A stretch of DNA of 64,000 nt from DASUPK01 sp963815665 (GCA_963815665.1 CAWFHN010000013.1:754708-818707), one strand, 5' to 3'. Numbered from the stretch's first letter, positions 1 to 9,795 are shown. The notes: generated by a model not told the origin, from the letters alone. Numbers and translations: made by a program.

Positions 1-1
1 C

Positions 2-3000
2 GTCTTCGTCAACAACCGCCGAGCCTCAGAGCGGATCGCCAAGCGTCTCAACGAGATGCACAACGACGAGCCAGAAGCCGAGCTCCCGGCCACGGAGCAT
101 GCTGGGCAAGGCGATTCTCGGGCGCGACAGGACCCGCCCGCCGAAATCGCTCGCGCTCATCATGGGTCCCTCAGCCACGAGGAGCGCGCCGTCGTGGAGG
201 AGCTGCTCAAGTCCGGCGAGCTCCCCTGCCTGATCGCCACCTCCTCGCTGGAGCTGGGCATCGACATGGGCGCGGTGGATCTGGTGATCCAGGTGGAGTC
301 GCCCAAGTCCGTCACCCGCGGCCTGCAGCGAGTCGGCCGCGCCGGGCACACGCTCGGCGAGGTCTCCAAGGGACGGATCTTCCCGAAGTTCAGGGCCGAC
401 CTGCTCGAGTGCGCCGTGGTCGCCAGGCGCATGCGCTCGGGCGAGATCGAGGAAACGGTCATCCCCCAGAACCCGCTCGATGTGCTCGCGCAGCACCTGG
501 TCTCGATGGCGGCCCTGGACGAGTGGGAGATCGATGACGTCGAGAAGGTGGTCCGCTCGGCGCAGCCATTCGCGGAGCTCTCGCGCGAGCAGCTGGAGAA
601 CGTCCTGGACATGCTCGATGGCCGCTACCCGTCGGAGCGCTTCGCCGAGCTGCGCCCCCGGATCGTCTGGGACCGCACCAAGGGAACGATGCGCGGCCGG
701 CCAGGAGCGCGTCAGCTCGCGGTCGCCAACGCCGGGACGATCCCCGACCGCGGCCTCTATGGCGTCCACCTCCCCGACGGCCGGCGAGTGGGCGAGCTCG
801 ACGAGGAGATGGTCTACGAGGCGCGCCCCGGCCAGACCTTCCTGCTCGGCGCGAGCACCTGGCGGATCGAGGAGATCACCCGCGACCGGGTGATCGTCAC
901 GCCGGCGCCCGGCACACCCGGCGCGGTGCCGTTCTGGCGCGGCGATGGGATCGGCCGGCCCGCCGAGCTCGGCAAGGCGATCGGCGCTTTCAGCCGCGAG
1001 GCGGTCAACGCGGATCCGAAGAAGCTCGCGAAGGAGAACGACCTCGACAAGCTCGCCGCCCAGAACCTCGTCAACTACCTGACCGAGCAGCAGGCGGCCA
1101 CGCGGGTCGTCCCCTCCGACGAGGCGATCGTGATCGAGCGCTTCCGCGACGAGATCGGCGACTGGCGCCTCTGCGTCCTCTCTCCCTTCGGCGGCCGCGT
1201 GCACGCTGCCTGGGGCCTGGCGCTCGCGGCGAAGATCCGCGACGAGAAGAACTTGGAGGCCGACGCGATCTGGTCGGACGACGGCATCGTCATCCACCTC
1301 CCCGACGCCGACGAGCCGCCCCCAGGCGACCTGGTGATGGTCGAGCCGGACGAGCTGGAGGACCTGGTGATCCGCGAGCTCTCGGGCTCGGCCCTGTTCG
1401 GCGCCCGGTTTCGCGAGAACGCCTCTCGCTCGCTGCTGATCCCGCGGGCCTGGCCCGGCAAGAGGACCCCCCTCTGGCAGCAGCGCCTCAAGTCCCAGAG
1501 CCTGCTCGAGGTCGCCCGCGACTTCCCCCGCTTTCCCGTGATCCTCGAGACCTACCGCGAGGTGATGCGCGACGTCCTCGACCTGCCGGCGCTGAAGGAC
1601 CTCCTCCAGAAGCTTCACTCGCGGGAGATCACGATGGTCGAGGTCGAGACGCCCACCGCCTCGCCGTTCGCCTCCTCGCTGCTCTTCGACTACGTCGCCA
1701 CCTACATGTACGAGGGCGACACGCCGAACGCGGAGCGCCGCGCCGCGGCCCTCGCCCTCGATCGCGACCTGCTGGCCGAGCTGCTGGGACAGGAGGAGCT
1801 GCGCGAGCTGATCGACCCCGAGGCGCTCGCGGAGGTCGCCGAGCAGCTCCAGCACCTGACCGAGGCGGGGCTCGCCAAGGACCGGGACGGCCTCCAGCAG
1901 ATCCTGCGCCGTCTCGGCGATCTGACCGCCGAGGAGTGCGAGCAGCGGACCGAGGAGGGTTACTCGGCCGCGTCGATGCTCGAGAAGCTGGTCAAGGAGC
2001 GCCGGGCCGCCGTGGTCAGGGTCGCGGGCGAGGAGCGCTACATCGCCGCGGAGGACGCGGGCCTCTTTCGCGATGCCCTGGGAGTGCCGGAGCCGGCGGG
2101 CCTGCCGGAGAGCTTTCTGCAGGAGGTCGATGACGCGCTCGTGTCGCTGGTCCGCCGCTACGCGGCAACGCACGTTCCCTTCCCGACCCGCCAGCTCGCC
2201 GACCGGTACGGCGTGGACCCGAGCTCGGCCCTGAGGGAGCTTGAGCGCTCGGGCAACCTGGTTCGCGGTGAGCTCCTCCCCGGAGGCACCGCCCGCGAGT
2301 GGTGCGAGGCTGACGTCCTGCGCCGCCTGCGGCGAGCCAGCCTCGCTCGGCTGCGCAAGGAGGTCGAGGCCACCGACCCGCGCGAGCTGGCTCGCTTCCT
2401 GCCGAGCTGGCAGAACGTCGACGCCCACGGCCGCTCGGGCGCCGGGCCCGACCGCCTGCGCGAGGCGCTCGTCTCGCTGCAGGGTGTCGCCCTGACGCCG
2501 AAGACCTGGGAGCGGGACGTCCTGCCCCGCAGGCTCGGCGAGTACAGCCCGACCTGGCTCGACGAGCTCTGCACGAGCGGCGAGCTCGTCTGGGTGGGCG
2601 CCGGATCGCTCGGTCGCAGCGACGGCAAGGTCGCCCTCTACTTCCGCGAGGATGTCCGGCTCGCCGGCCCGCCACCGGCCAACGCGAAGATCGATCGACC
2701 CGAGGGCGAGATCCACGATGCGATCCGCGAGCGCCTGTCCCTGGGCCCGTGTTTCTGGCTCGACCTCCTGGAGCTGGACGGCTCGCCCGAGGAGCTCCAC
2801 GAGGCGCTCTGGGACCTGGCCTGGTGCGGCGAGGTGACCAACGATGCCTTTGCTCCGCTGCGCGCTCCCCGCCTCCGGGCCGCCCAGCGCTCAGATCGCG
2901 CAGGGCGCCGCTTCGCCCGACGGCGCGCCGCGGCAGCGGGAACCGTGATCGGCCGCTGGTCGCTCAGCGCATCGCTGTTCGAGGGCGCCCCCACCGCCGG

Positions 3001-3592
3001 GCCGAGGACGCGCGCCCTGGCCGAGCTGATGCTGGAGCGCCACGGGATCGTCACTCGTGAGACGGCGATCGCGGAGGGCATCCCCGGCGGCTTCGCCTCG
3101 ATCTACGGCGAGCTGCAGAACCTGGAGCTGCTCGGCACGGCGCGCCGCGGGTACTTCGTCGAGGGCCTGGGCGGCGCACAGTTCGCCCTCCCCGGCGCGG
3201 TGGAGCGATTGCGGAGCCTCCCCCAGACCGACGGCTCCCTGCAGGTGCTGGCGGCGACCGACCCGGCCAACCCCTACGGGGCAACCCTCTCCTGGCCCAA
3301 GCTGGAGGGTCAGCGCCGACCCGCCCGGACCGCCGGCGCCTACGTGATGCTGCGCGACGGCGAGCCCCTGATCTACGTGGAGAGAGGCGGCAAGGGGATC
3401 CTGCGGCTGCAGAAGCTCGATGATGAGCAGCTGGCCGGCGCCCTCGCCGAGCTGGCCGCCGCCGCCCAGGGCGGGCAGATCGAGAAGCTCGCAATCGAGC
3501 GCCTCGACGGCGAGCCCGTGATCGGCTCCGGCATGGAGTCGGCCCTGATCGAGGCCGGCTTCAGGCGCCAGCCGCGCCGCCTCGTGGCTTAG
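2..3592 (+). CDS. lhr: Lhr-type ATP-dependent DNA helicase, 5'-truncated by window edge
   Basis: This is the C-terminal 1,196 residues of a large superfamily 2 helicase. The frame is open at the left edge, so the first RecA-like domain (Walker A, DEAH box) lies outside the window. Visible are the motif V region LIATSSLELGID and the motif VI-like QRVGRAGH near residue 108, then the long beta-rich core and C-terminal region typical of Lhr. Family members are about 1,500 residues long, so roughly 300 are missing. Lhr proteins are 3'-5' translocases linked to DNA repair, and in mycobacteria to the DNA-damage response. The gene converges on the next one and the two 3' ends overlap by 4 nt. The family call is strong; the role is known only from relatives. 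Confidence 0.93.
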   Translation, partial: VFVNNRRASERIAKRLNEMHNDEPEAELPATEHAGQGDSRARQDPPAEIARAHHGSLSHEERAVVEELLKSGELPCLIATSSLELGIDMGAVDLVIQVESPKSVTRGLQRVGRAGHTLGEVSKGRIFPKFRADLLECAVVARRMRSGEIEETVIPQNPLDVLAQHLVSMAALDEWEIDDVEKVVRSAQPFAELSREQLENVLDMLDGRYPSERFAELRPRIVWDRTKGTMRGRPGARQLAVANAGTIPDRGLYGVHLPDGRRVGELDEEMVYEARPGQTFLLGASTWRIEEITRDRVIVTPAPGTPGAVPFWRGDGIGRPAELGKAIGAFSREAVNADPKKLAKENDLDKLAAQNLVNYLTEQQAATRVVPSDEAIVIERFRDEIGDWRLCVLSPFGGRVHAAWGLALAAKIRDEKNLEADAIWSDDGIVIHLPDADEPPPGDLVMVEPDELEDLVIRELSGSALFGARFRENASRSLLIPRAWPGKRTPLWQQRLKSQSLLEVARDFPRFPVILETYREVMRDVLDLPALKDLLQKLHSREITMVEVETPTASPFASSLLFDYVATYMYEGDTPNAERRAAALALDRDLLAELLGQEELRELIDPEALAEVAEQLQHLTEAGLAKDRDGLQQILRRLGDLTAEECEQRTEEGYSAASMLEKLVKERRAAVVRVAGEERYIAAEDAGLFRDALGVPEPAGLPESFLQEVDDALVSLVRRYAATHVPFPTRQLADRYGVDPSSALRELERSGNLVRGELLPGGTAREWCEADVLRRLRRASLARLRKEVEATDPRELARFLPSWQNVDAHGRSGAGPDRLREALVSLQGVALTPKTWERDVLPRRLGEYSPTWLDELCTSGELVWVGAGSLGRSDGKVALYFREDVRLAGPPPANAKIDRPEGEIHDAIRERLSLGPCFWLDLLELDGSPEELHEALWDLAWCGEVTNDAFAPLRAPRLRAAQRSDRAGRRFARRRAAAAGTVIGRWSLSASLFEGAPTAGPRTRALAELMLERHGIVTRETAIAEGIPGGFASIYGELQNLELLGTARRGYFVEGLGGAQFALPGAVERLRSLPQTDGSLQVLAATDPANPYGATLSWPKLEGQRRPARTAGAYVMLRDGEPLIYVERGGKGILRLQKLDDEQLAGALAELAAAAQGGQIEKLAIERLDGEPVIGSGMESALIEAGFRRQPRRLVA

Positions 3593-6195
3593 CGGTCGCC
3601 TTCGACCCCGGCTTTATGGCGAAGCCGTCGATCGAGAACCTTGAGGAAGGCCTCGACCACCTCCGGGTCGAACTGGGTGCCGGCGTTGTCCTCCAGCTCC
3701 TTGCAGGCCTTCTCATGCGACATGGCCTCGCGGTAGGGGCGATCCGAGGTCATGGCGTGGTAGGCGTCGACGGCCAGGACGATCCGGGCGCCGAGCGGGA
3801 TCTGCTCGGCGCTCAGCCCCTCCGGATAGCCGCCACCGTCCCAGTGCTCATGCGCGTGGCGGACGATGGTCCTGACCCCGTAGAGGAACGGCACGGGCGC
3901 CAGGATCTCGGCGCCGATCGCCGGATGCTGCTTGATCACCTCGAACTCCTCGTCGGTCAGCGGGCCCGGCTTGTTGATCAGCGCATCCGGGATGGCGATC
4001 TTGCCGACGTCGTGGAAGATGCCGCCGTAGCGGAGATCGTCGATAGCGCCCTCCGACAGGTTGAGCTCGCGCCCGACGTCGACGGCCAGCTCCGCGATCG
4101 AGCGCGCGTGATCCGCCGTGTAGCTGTCCTTCGCCTCGAGGGCGGCGGCCAGCGCCTCGGCGGTGCCGATCATCGACTGGGTCAGCTGCTCATAGAGGTC
4201 ACCCGTCCGGATCGCGGCGGAGAGATGCTCCGCCACCCCCGCGATCAGCTCAACGTCGACGTCGTCCAGCGACCGCTGCCCCGCGATGCACGAAACGGCA
4301 CCCCAGGCGCGCCCACCGATGATCAGCGGCACGGCAACCTCCTTGGAGGAGCCGCCCTTCACCCGTCGCTTCTCCCGCAGCGCGCGGCCGATTGATCCGT
4401 CGTCCGCGTCGCGCGAGTGGGGTGACGGGGCGCCGGGGCCGGCCTCCGCGACGACCTCGAGCCGCCCGCTGGAGACCAGCTGGAGCACCGCGCAGAGCTC
4501 GAGCTGGAGAACGTCCTGAAGCTCGGTCACCGCCACCGCGGCGCTCACGCCGGAGTCGCTCTCGCGGGCCACGCCGAGTCCGATGTCCCCGGCCACCGCT
4601 CGCCAGCGCTGTCTGCGGTCGGGGGACGCCCCGTTGACGGTCGATGCCTTGACCGGGCTCGTGCTGCGCGATGCTCGGCGCACGGACCCTGGGCTCAGGC
4701 TCCCCTTCGCCTCGCGCAGGGCGTCGTCGGCCCGACCGATCAGCTCCTGCATGGACTCCCCCTCGCTGCGCTCGGCGACCCCGACGCAGGCCGTGATCCT
4801 TCCGCCGGGCACGTTCAGCGAGCTGATCGAGGTGCGCATCCTGTCGAGGACCGGCGCAGCCTGATGCTCGGAGGCCTCGGGGAGGATCACCGCGAATTCG
4901 TCCCCGCCGTAACGGGCGACCACGTCGCCGCCCCGGATGCTGGAGCGAAGCGCGGCGCCGACGCTCTTCAGGACCCCGTCGCCGCTCGGATGACCGAAGA
5001 CGTCGTTGACGGACTTGAAGCCATCGAGGTCCAGGATCGCGACCGAGAGCCGGGTGCCGTTCTGATCGGCATCGGCGATCCTGGCAAGCAGGTGCCGCTG
5101 CAGCCCATCGCGGTTGAGACACCCGGTGAGCCCGTCGATCTCCGCCGCCTCGCGCACCTCCGCATGCCGTTCGGCGTTTGCACAGGCCATCGCCGCCAGC
5201 TCAGCGAAGCCCTCCAAGAGCGCGACGTCGCCCACCGTGATCCTGCGCGGCGAGAAGAAGCCCGCGGAGATGAACCCCCTGATCCGATCGTCCCATCGGA
5301 GAGGCACCGCCACCGCCGCCTTGATGTGGTCCAGGCTGCTGGTGCCCGGTGGGGCCATGCCGTCCTCCGAATAGCTCTCCGTCATCAGAGTGCTACCCGC
5401 CTGAATCGCCCGGCCGCCCAGGCCGGCGCCCGGCGGATGCCGCACGCCCAGGACGTCGTCCGGCAGGCCGACCTGCCCGATCACCAGGTAGCCATCGACC
5501 TCGTCACCGAGCGAGCATCCCACCGAATCGGAGTCGAGTGCCCTCCCGACCTCCTCGGCCGCGGTCTGCATGATGTCCTCGAACTCGAGCGAGCTCCCCA
5601 TCGACTTCGCGGCCCGCAGCAGCGCCGCCTGCTCCTTTGCGCTCCGGTTCCGTGCCTCGTAGGCCCAGATCCGCTCCAGCGCCTGACCTCCCGCCACGGT
5701 GACCGCCTCGAGCATCGCGCGATCCGTCTCGTTGAAGGGGGTCCGGTGCATCCGTGCAACCACCACGACGACCGGCCGGCCGTCCGCGGTGCGGAACGGC
5801 GCCACCATCGAGCTGCGGGCGCCGATGCCCAGGATGTCCTCGCCGCTCATGAGAGACGCGCGGTCGCCTTCGATCGGCTCAAGGCATTCCCGACGCACGA
5901 GCAGGCCCCTCGCCGTATCGAGGCTCAGACCCACCGTCGCGATCGCCCGGGCCGGTCGCCTTTCGTCGCCTCCATCGAGCAGGCAGGCCAGCTCCGCGTC
6001 GAACACCTCGCAGAGCTCGTCGGTGAAGCGCCGGGCGAGATCGTCCTCGGTCGATGCGGCATTGACGAGCCCGATGATCGCGGCGCGGCGGGCTGCCTCG
6101 ACAAAGCGTTGCCTCAGCGAGCGCTCGACGGTTCCACCGTCGAGATCGCGCGACCCGGCTTCGGCTTCAGCCGAAGGCAACTGTGACGACGGCAT
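3589..6195 (-). CDS. GAF-GAF-GGDEF-GAF-HD-GYP cyclic-di-GMP signalling protein
   Basis: An 868-residue soluble protein likely to both make and break cyclic-di-GMP. Approximate order: GAF-like sensor 30-180, second GAF 200-350, diguanylate cyclase 355-510, third GAF-like region 550-680, HD-GYP phosphodiesterase 690-860. The cyclase has an intact RYGGDEF active site and an RGGD inhibitory site five residues before it. The HD-GYP part keeps HDVGK and HWDGGGYPEGL. The ATG at 6195 was chosen because AAAGGAG lies just upstream; a longer in-frame extension to 6276 has no such support. The start lies inside the upstream FIST gene (29-nt overlap), so the two are probably translationally coupled and FIST may supply sensory input. 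Which activity dominates cannot be told from sequence. Confidence 0.93.
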   Translation of the reverse strand: MPSSQLPSAEAEAGSRDLDGGTVERSLRQRFVEAARRAAIIGLVNAASTEDDLARRFTDELCEVFDAELACLLDGGDERRPARAIATVGLSLDTARGLLVRRECLEPIEGDRASLMSGEDILGIGARSSMVAPFRTADGRPVVVVVARMHRTPFNETDRAMLEAVTVAGGQALERIWAYEARNRSAKEQAALLRAAKSMGSSLEFEDIMQTAAEEVGRALDSDSVGCSLGDEVDGYLVIGQVGLPDDVLGVRHPPGAGLGGRAIQAGSTLMTESYSEDGMAPPGTSSLDHIKAAVAVPLRWDDRIRGFISAGFFSPRRITVGDVALLEGFAELAAMACANAERHAEVREAAEIDGLTGCLNRDGLQRHLLARIADADQNGTRLSVAILDLDGFKSVNDVFGHPSGDGVLKSVGAALRSSIRGGDVVARYGGDEFAVILPEASEHQAAPVLDRMRTSISSLNVPGGRITACVGVAERSEGESMQELIGRADDALREAKGSLSPGSVRRASRSTSPVKASTVNGASPDRRQRWRAVAGDIGLGVARESDSGVSAAVAVTELQDVLQLELCAVLQLVSSGRLEVVAEAGPGAPSPHSRDADDGSIGRALREKRRVKGGSSKEVAVPLIIGGRAWGAVSCIAGQRSLDDVDVELIAGVAEHLSAAIRTGDLYEQLTQSMIGTAEALAAALEAKDSYTADHARSIAELAVDVGRELNLSEGAIDDLRYGGIFHDVGKIAIPDALINKPGPLTDEEFEVIKQHPAIGAEILAPVPFLYGVRTIVRHAHEHWDGGGYPEGLSAEQIPLGARIVLAVDAYHAMTSDRPYREAMSHEKACKELEDNAGTQFDPEVVEAFLKVLDRRLRHKAGVEGDR

Positions 6196-7321
6196 GGTTT
6201 CGGTCTCCTTTGGCGCCCTGGAGCCTTGCCACCTCGCCGTGCGTGTAGAGGCCCACGACGGGCGGTACCGGATCACCCAGGGGGGCGGTGATCGCCTCGA
6301 CCTCCTGGGGGATCCCCTCCCGCAGGGCGCGTCGGCGCCCGGCGCAGTCGAAGACCAGTGCCGCCTTCGGGTCGCCGCCCCCGAGGGCGCCGATCGCCTC
6401 GTTCACCGAGGCGGCGCCGCTCGTGAGCAGGTCGTCGAAGTCGAGCTCGGTGAACTCGATCACCGCGCTCTCGGGGATACCCGTGCCGAGGACGATCCCA
6501 CCCTCGTCCGTCCGCCCGAGAACGTGGCGGAGGCGGAAGTCGCCATGGAGCTCGGGCTGGGCGATCGGGTGGGTGATCGCCATGGACTCGAACTCCTCGT
6601 CGTCGAAGGCAAGCCCCGCGAAACCGAGCTGCTCCAGGTAGACCTCCTCCGCCGGCCGGCCATCGATCTCCTCTACCAGCTGGCCGTTCGAGCGCGTCAG
6701 GATCGACGGGGTCCCGCGCGTCTTGCAGGTCTGCTCGTTCCCGAGGCCGAGCGGCCGCTCGGAGTGAATCGCCACCGCCACCACGCTGTCCGTGCTGGCC
6801 CGCCCATCGTGGAAGTGACGCTTCTCGGCGCCGCCGGCGGCGCCGCCGGCAAGGGGCACGCCGGGGCCGGCGGCCTCGTAGGCGCCGGACACCGTGTCGG
6901 CGATGTCCCCTCGTGTGGAGTCGATGAAGAGGAGGACGAGATCGGCATCCGTCCCGAGCTCCTCGAGGGCCTTGCTGGTGCAGGCCTGGCCGGCGGTCCT
7001 GAGATCGCCGCTCGCCTCCTCCCTGGCGGCGACGGCGGCGCTCAGATGCGAGCCGAAGGCCATCGCGACGCAACCCTCGTCCATTGGGCCCTCTGGACCG
7101 AACAGGCCCTTCCCCGTCATGCCCGCGCTGGAGGCGCCCCCGGCGGCCTCGGCCATCTCGGTGGCGTCCCGCTCGAAGTCCCGGTCCCCGCTGGTGAAGG
7201 CGAGAACCAGGCCAGGGTCGCCCTGCAGCCCGTCCACGGCCTCGCGGCAAGCCTGCCCGACGGCCTCCGGCCCCGAGGCTGCGGTCGCGGCCGCAATCTC
7301 CTTTGTGGTGGCAGCCCTCAT
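6167..7321 (-). CDS. FIST domain sensor protein (FIST N + FIST C)
   Basis: A 384-residue protein matching the FIST signal-input family. The N-terminal half contains GLVLAFTSGDRDF and the GMTGKGLFGPEG turn; the C-terminal half runs to a terminal HAVVTVAFG strand typical of FIST_C. FIST domains are thought to bind small ligands, possibly amino acids, and commonly accompany cyclic-di-GMP or two-component proteins. No membrane segment or enzymatic domain is visible, so this is a free-standing sensor. Its 3' end overlaps the start of the GGDEF/HD-GYP gene by 29 nt, which implies one operon. It diverges from the crp-like gene across a 142-nt intergenic region. Confidence 0.85.
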   Translation of the reverse strand: MRAATTKEIAAATAASGPEAVGQACREAVDGLQGDPGLVLAFTSGDRDFERDATEMAEAAGGASSAGMTGKGLFGPEGPMDEGCVAMAFGSHLSAAVAAREEASGDLRTAGQACTSKALEELGTDADLVLLFIDSTRGDIADTVSGAYEAAGPGVPLAGGAAGGAEKRHFHDGRASTDSVVAVAIHSERPLGLGNEQTCKTRGTPSILTRSNGQLVEEIDGRPAEEVYLEQLGFAGLAFDDEEFESMAITHPIAQPELHGDFRLRHVLGRTDEGGIVLGTGIPESAVIEFTELDFDDLLTSGAASVNEAIGALGGGDPKAALVFDCAGRRRALREGIPQEVEAITAPLGDPVPPVVGLYTHGEVARLQGAKGDRNHAVVTVAFG

Positions 7322-7463
7322 GACTTCATGCCCCTAAGACAGTCGAGGCGAGGTTCGGATACCTCAACCGGCCAAGCGTACCGTCGAGTCAGCACCCTGT
7401 CCTCCGCATTTTTCGCCCCTGGACACCAGGATCCCGTCCCAAGCAGGGATAATCGACGGTGGG

Positions 7464-8162
7464 ATGGAGAACGGAGCAAGACAAGGGATCGTCGAGCTCC
7501 TCGACCGCGTGCCCCTCTTCTCGGAGCTCTCGCCCGAGGAGCTGGACCGGGTCGCTCAGGTCGCGATCCCGCGGAGCTTCCCGGGCGACACCCGGGTCTT
7601 CCACGAGGGCGATCCCGGCGACGCCTGCTACATCGTCAGCCGTGGCAGCTGCCGGGTCATACGCCAGCACTCGGACGGGCGCGTGATCACTCTGGCGACC
7701 CTCGGCCCCGGGGCGATCTTCGGCGAGCTGGCGATGCTCGACGGTGAGCGCCGCTCGGCCAGCGTCGAGACCGCCGAGGACACCGAGCTGCTGGCGCTGC
7801 CCGCGACCGACCTGCGCGCCCTGATCCGCGAGCATCCGGAGATGGCAGAGAAGCTCATCGTGGCCCTCACCCGTCGCCTGCGAGAGGCGAACGAGCGGAT
7901 CGCGCGGCAGTCCTTCCAGACCGTGCCGAGCCGGGTCGCCGGGGTCCTCAACCAGCTGCTCGCCGAGGAGACCGTCACCCCCCTGGTCAGGGACGGCGTC
8001 ACCATCCGGCTGCGACAGTCCGATCTCGCTCAGATGGCCGGGACCTCGCGTGAGAGCGTCAGCCGCTTTCTCGCCACGCTCGAGCGAGCCGGGGTCGTCC
8101 AGGTGGGACGGGGCCGCGTGACGGTGATCGAGCCCGAGCGCCTCGACGCCTACATCTTCTGA
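7464..8162 (+). CDS. Crp/Fnr family transcriptional regulator
   Basis: A 232-residue regulator. Residues about 15-135 form a cyclic-nucleotide-binding-like beta barrel, with GDPGDACYIVSRG and the phosphate-cassette-like region GPGAIFGELAMLDGERRSA, which fits nucleotide binding. Residues about 150-225 form a winged helix-turn-helix whose recognition helix resembles Crp (SDLAQMAGTSRESVSRFL). No N-terminal cysteine cluster is present, so it is not an Fnr-type Fe-S oxygen sensor. A GATAAT hexamer lies at 7448-7453, only about 10 nt before the ATG, so the leader is very short. pcm follows after 1 nt, so the two are probably co-transcribed. The ligand is not known. Confidence 0.93.
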   Translation: MENGARQGIVELLDRVPLFSELSPEELDRVAQVAIPRSFPGDTRVFHEGDPGDACYIVSRGSCRVIRQHSDGRVITLATLGPGAIFGELAMLDGERRSASVETAEDTELLALPATDLRALIREHPEMAEKLIVALTRRLREANERIARQSFQTVPSRVAGVLNQLLAEETVTPLVRDGVTIRLRQSDLAQMAGTSRESVSRFLATLERAGVVQVGRGRVTVIEPERLDAYIF

Positions 8163-8163
8163 G

Positions 8164-8841
8164 TTGGCGCGCCCCGGCCGCCCGCCCGAGTTCGCCGAAC
8201 AGCGCTCGCGGATGGTCGAGCGACAGCTTCGCCGACGGGGAATAGGCGACGAGAGGGTACTGGCGGCGATGGCCGAGGTCCCGCGCGAGCACTTCGTCCC
8301 GGAGGACGTCAGGCAGAGCGCCTACAACGACTCTGCCCTGCCGATCGGGCACGAGCAGACCATCTCTCAGCCCTGGGTGGTCGCGGCGATCTGCGAGGCG
8401 CTGCGGCTCGTTGGCGACGAGAACCTGCTCGAGATCGGGACCGGCTCCGGATACTCGGCCGCCGTCCTGGCGAGGCTGGCCCGAAGCGTGATCAGCGTGG
8501 AGCGGGTGCCGGAGCTCGGTGAGACGGCTCGCCGCAAGCTCGAGGAGCTGGGCATCGAGAACGTCAAGGTGATCGTCGGCGATGGAAGCCGCGGCCACCC
8601 CGAGGCCGCGCCGTACGACGCGATCGCCGTTCACGCCGCCACCCCGGAGGCCCCACACAGCCTGCTCGCCGAGCTTGCCACCGACGGCCGCCTCGTCGTG
8701 CCGATCGCCACCGGCTCCGCAGATCTGCTCACGGCGTTCGTCCGGGAGAACGGCGATCTGCGCCAGGAGACGATCGGCCCGTGCCGGTTCGTCCCCCTGA
8801 TCGGCGCCGAGGGCTTCAGCCCCCCGGAGCCCCTTGACTAA
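8164..8841 (+). CDS. pcm: Protein-L-isoaspartate O-methyltransferase
   Basis: A 225-residue AdoMet-dependent methyltransferase that would repair isoaspartyl residues in aged proteins. The N-terminal family signature MVERQLRRRGI is present, followed by VPREHFVP, then the AdoMet-binding loop LEIGTGSGYSAAVLARL near residues 80-96, and DAIAVHAATPEAP. The start is a TTG one base after the crp stop codon; it gives the residues that normally precede MVERQL. No Shine-Dalgarno sequence is obvious, which fits translational coupling to the upstream gene. Confidence 0.93.
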   Translation: MARPGRPPEFAEQRSRMVERQLRRRGIGDERVLAAMAEVPREHFVPEDVRQSAYNDSALPIGHEQTISQPWVVAAICEALRLVGDENLLEIGTGSGYSAAVLARLARSVISVERVPELGETARRKLEELGIENVKVIVGDGSRGHPEAAPYDAIAVHAATPEAPHSLLAELATDGRLVVPIATGSADLLTAFVRENGDLRQETIGPCRFVPLIGAEGFSPPEPLD

Positions 8842-8854
8842 GTAGGCTCGCCGG

Positions 8855-9259
8855 GTGAACTCGGCGCTCTACGTCCTCAACTTCTATTCGCCGGTCTTCG
8901 TCGACCAGCTGCGCAGCGGCAGGAAGACGGCGACGATCCGCCTGGGCGACAAGTCGCGCAAGTACAAGCGCGGCCAGGTGGTCTGGATCACGATCGGCTA
9001 CCGCCACCAGCCGCGCGAGAAGATCTTCGCGGCGGTCATCGACGACGTCGAGGTCAAGCAGGTGCAGGAGCTCTCACCACGCGACATCGAGCACGACAAC
9101 CCCGAGTTCCGGCGCCGCGACGAGACCGTCCAGTTCCTGGAGAAGATCTACACCCGCTCAATCGGCGAAAACGACACGGTGACGGTGATCCGCTTCTCGC
9201 AAATCGTCGAACGACCTTCTACTCAGTTCGGCAACGGAGAAACACCGTCGCGAAACTGA
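8855..9259 (+). CDS. ASCH-domain protein (putative RNA-binding)
   Basis: A 134-residue protein with an ASCH/PUA-like fold. SGRKTATIRLGDKSRKYKRG near residues 21-40 matches the conserved ASCH signature in which a Lys-Thr pair and a basic loop line the ligand cleft. ASCH domains are proposed to bind RNA or modified nucleosides; the substrate here is unknown. The start is GTG with a TAGGCT hexamer at 8843-8848, six bases upstream, and no ribosome binding site, so it looks like a leaderless transcript of its own despite the short gap after pcm. The last 20 residues are not conserved-looking. Confidence 0.72.
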   Translation: MNSALYVLNFYSPVFVDQLRSGRKTATIRLGDKSRKYKRGQVVWITIGYRHQPREKIFAAVIDDVEVKQVQELSPRDIEHDNPEFRRRDETVQFLEKIYTRSIGENDTVTVIRFSQIVERPSTQFGNGETPSRN

Positions 9260-9284
9260 CGCCGCTCGCGCGGGTGGCGCCGAT

Positions 9285-9758
9285 ATGGCTGAATACCGCT
9301 TCCTGACGACCTGGCTCCTGGAGGCCGATCGCGAGCGCGTCTGGGACGCGATCTATGAGTCCGAGCGCTGGCCCGAGTGGTGGCACGGCGTGCTCGAGGC
9401 CGACAAGCTCGAGGAGGGCGACGCGGACGGCGTCGGGCAGTACGGCCGCTACGTCTGGAAGTCGAAGCTCCCCTACAAGCTCGAGTTCTTCGTGCGGACG
9501 ACGAAGGTCGAGAAGCCCCATCTGCTCGAGGGCAACGCAGAGGGTGAGCTGGCGGGCATCGGCCGCTGGCGCCTGTTCGAGCGGGACGGCGTCACCGCCG
9601 CTCTATACGAGTGGAACGTGCACACGACCCGGGCCTGGATGAACCTGCTCTCCCCGATCGCCCGGCCGATCTTCGCGGTCAATCACGACTATGTGATGCG
9701 CAACGGCGGCCACGGTCTCGCCAAGTTGCTGGACGCCCCGCTGCTCGCCATCGACTGA
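9285..9758 (+). CDS. SRPBCC (START/polyketide cyclase-like) family protein
   Basis: A 157-residue protein that reads as one SRPBCC helix-grip domain. It has an N-terminal strand with a DRERVWDAIYESERWPEWW helix, the usual start of these domains, then alternating strands and a long C-terminal helix carrying NHDYVMRNGGHGLAKLL. Such proteins bind hydrophobic ligands or act as cyclases or lipid-transfer factors. No specific ligand can be inferred. It starts 25 nt after the ASCH gene and ends 129 nt before groES, just upstream of the CIRCE-controlled promoter. Confidence 0.75.
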   Translation: MAEYRFLTTWLLEADRERVWDAIYESERWPEWWHGVLEADKLEEGDADGVGQYGRYVWKSKLPYKLEFFVRTTKVEKPHLLEGNAEGELAGIGRWRLFERDGVTAALYEWNVHTTRAWMNLLSPIARPIFAVNHDYVMRNGGHGLAKLLDAPLLAID

Positions 9759-9795
9759 GCGGGCCACGGCCAAACGGCCGAGGCGCGGGTCTGGC

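Noticed and set aside
26..2800. Long minus-strand frame of 924 codons under lhr
   Set aside because: The plus frame is unmistakably Lhr. The antisense frame encodes a Leu/Gly/Val-rich sequence with no domain, typical of high-GC shadow frames.
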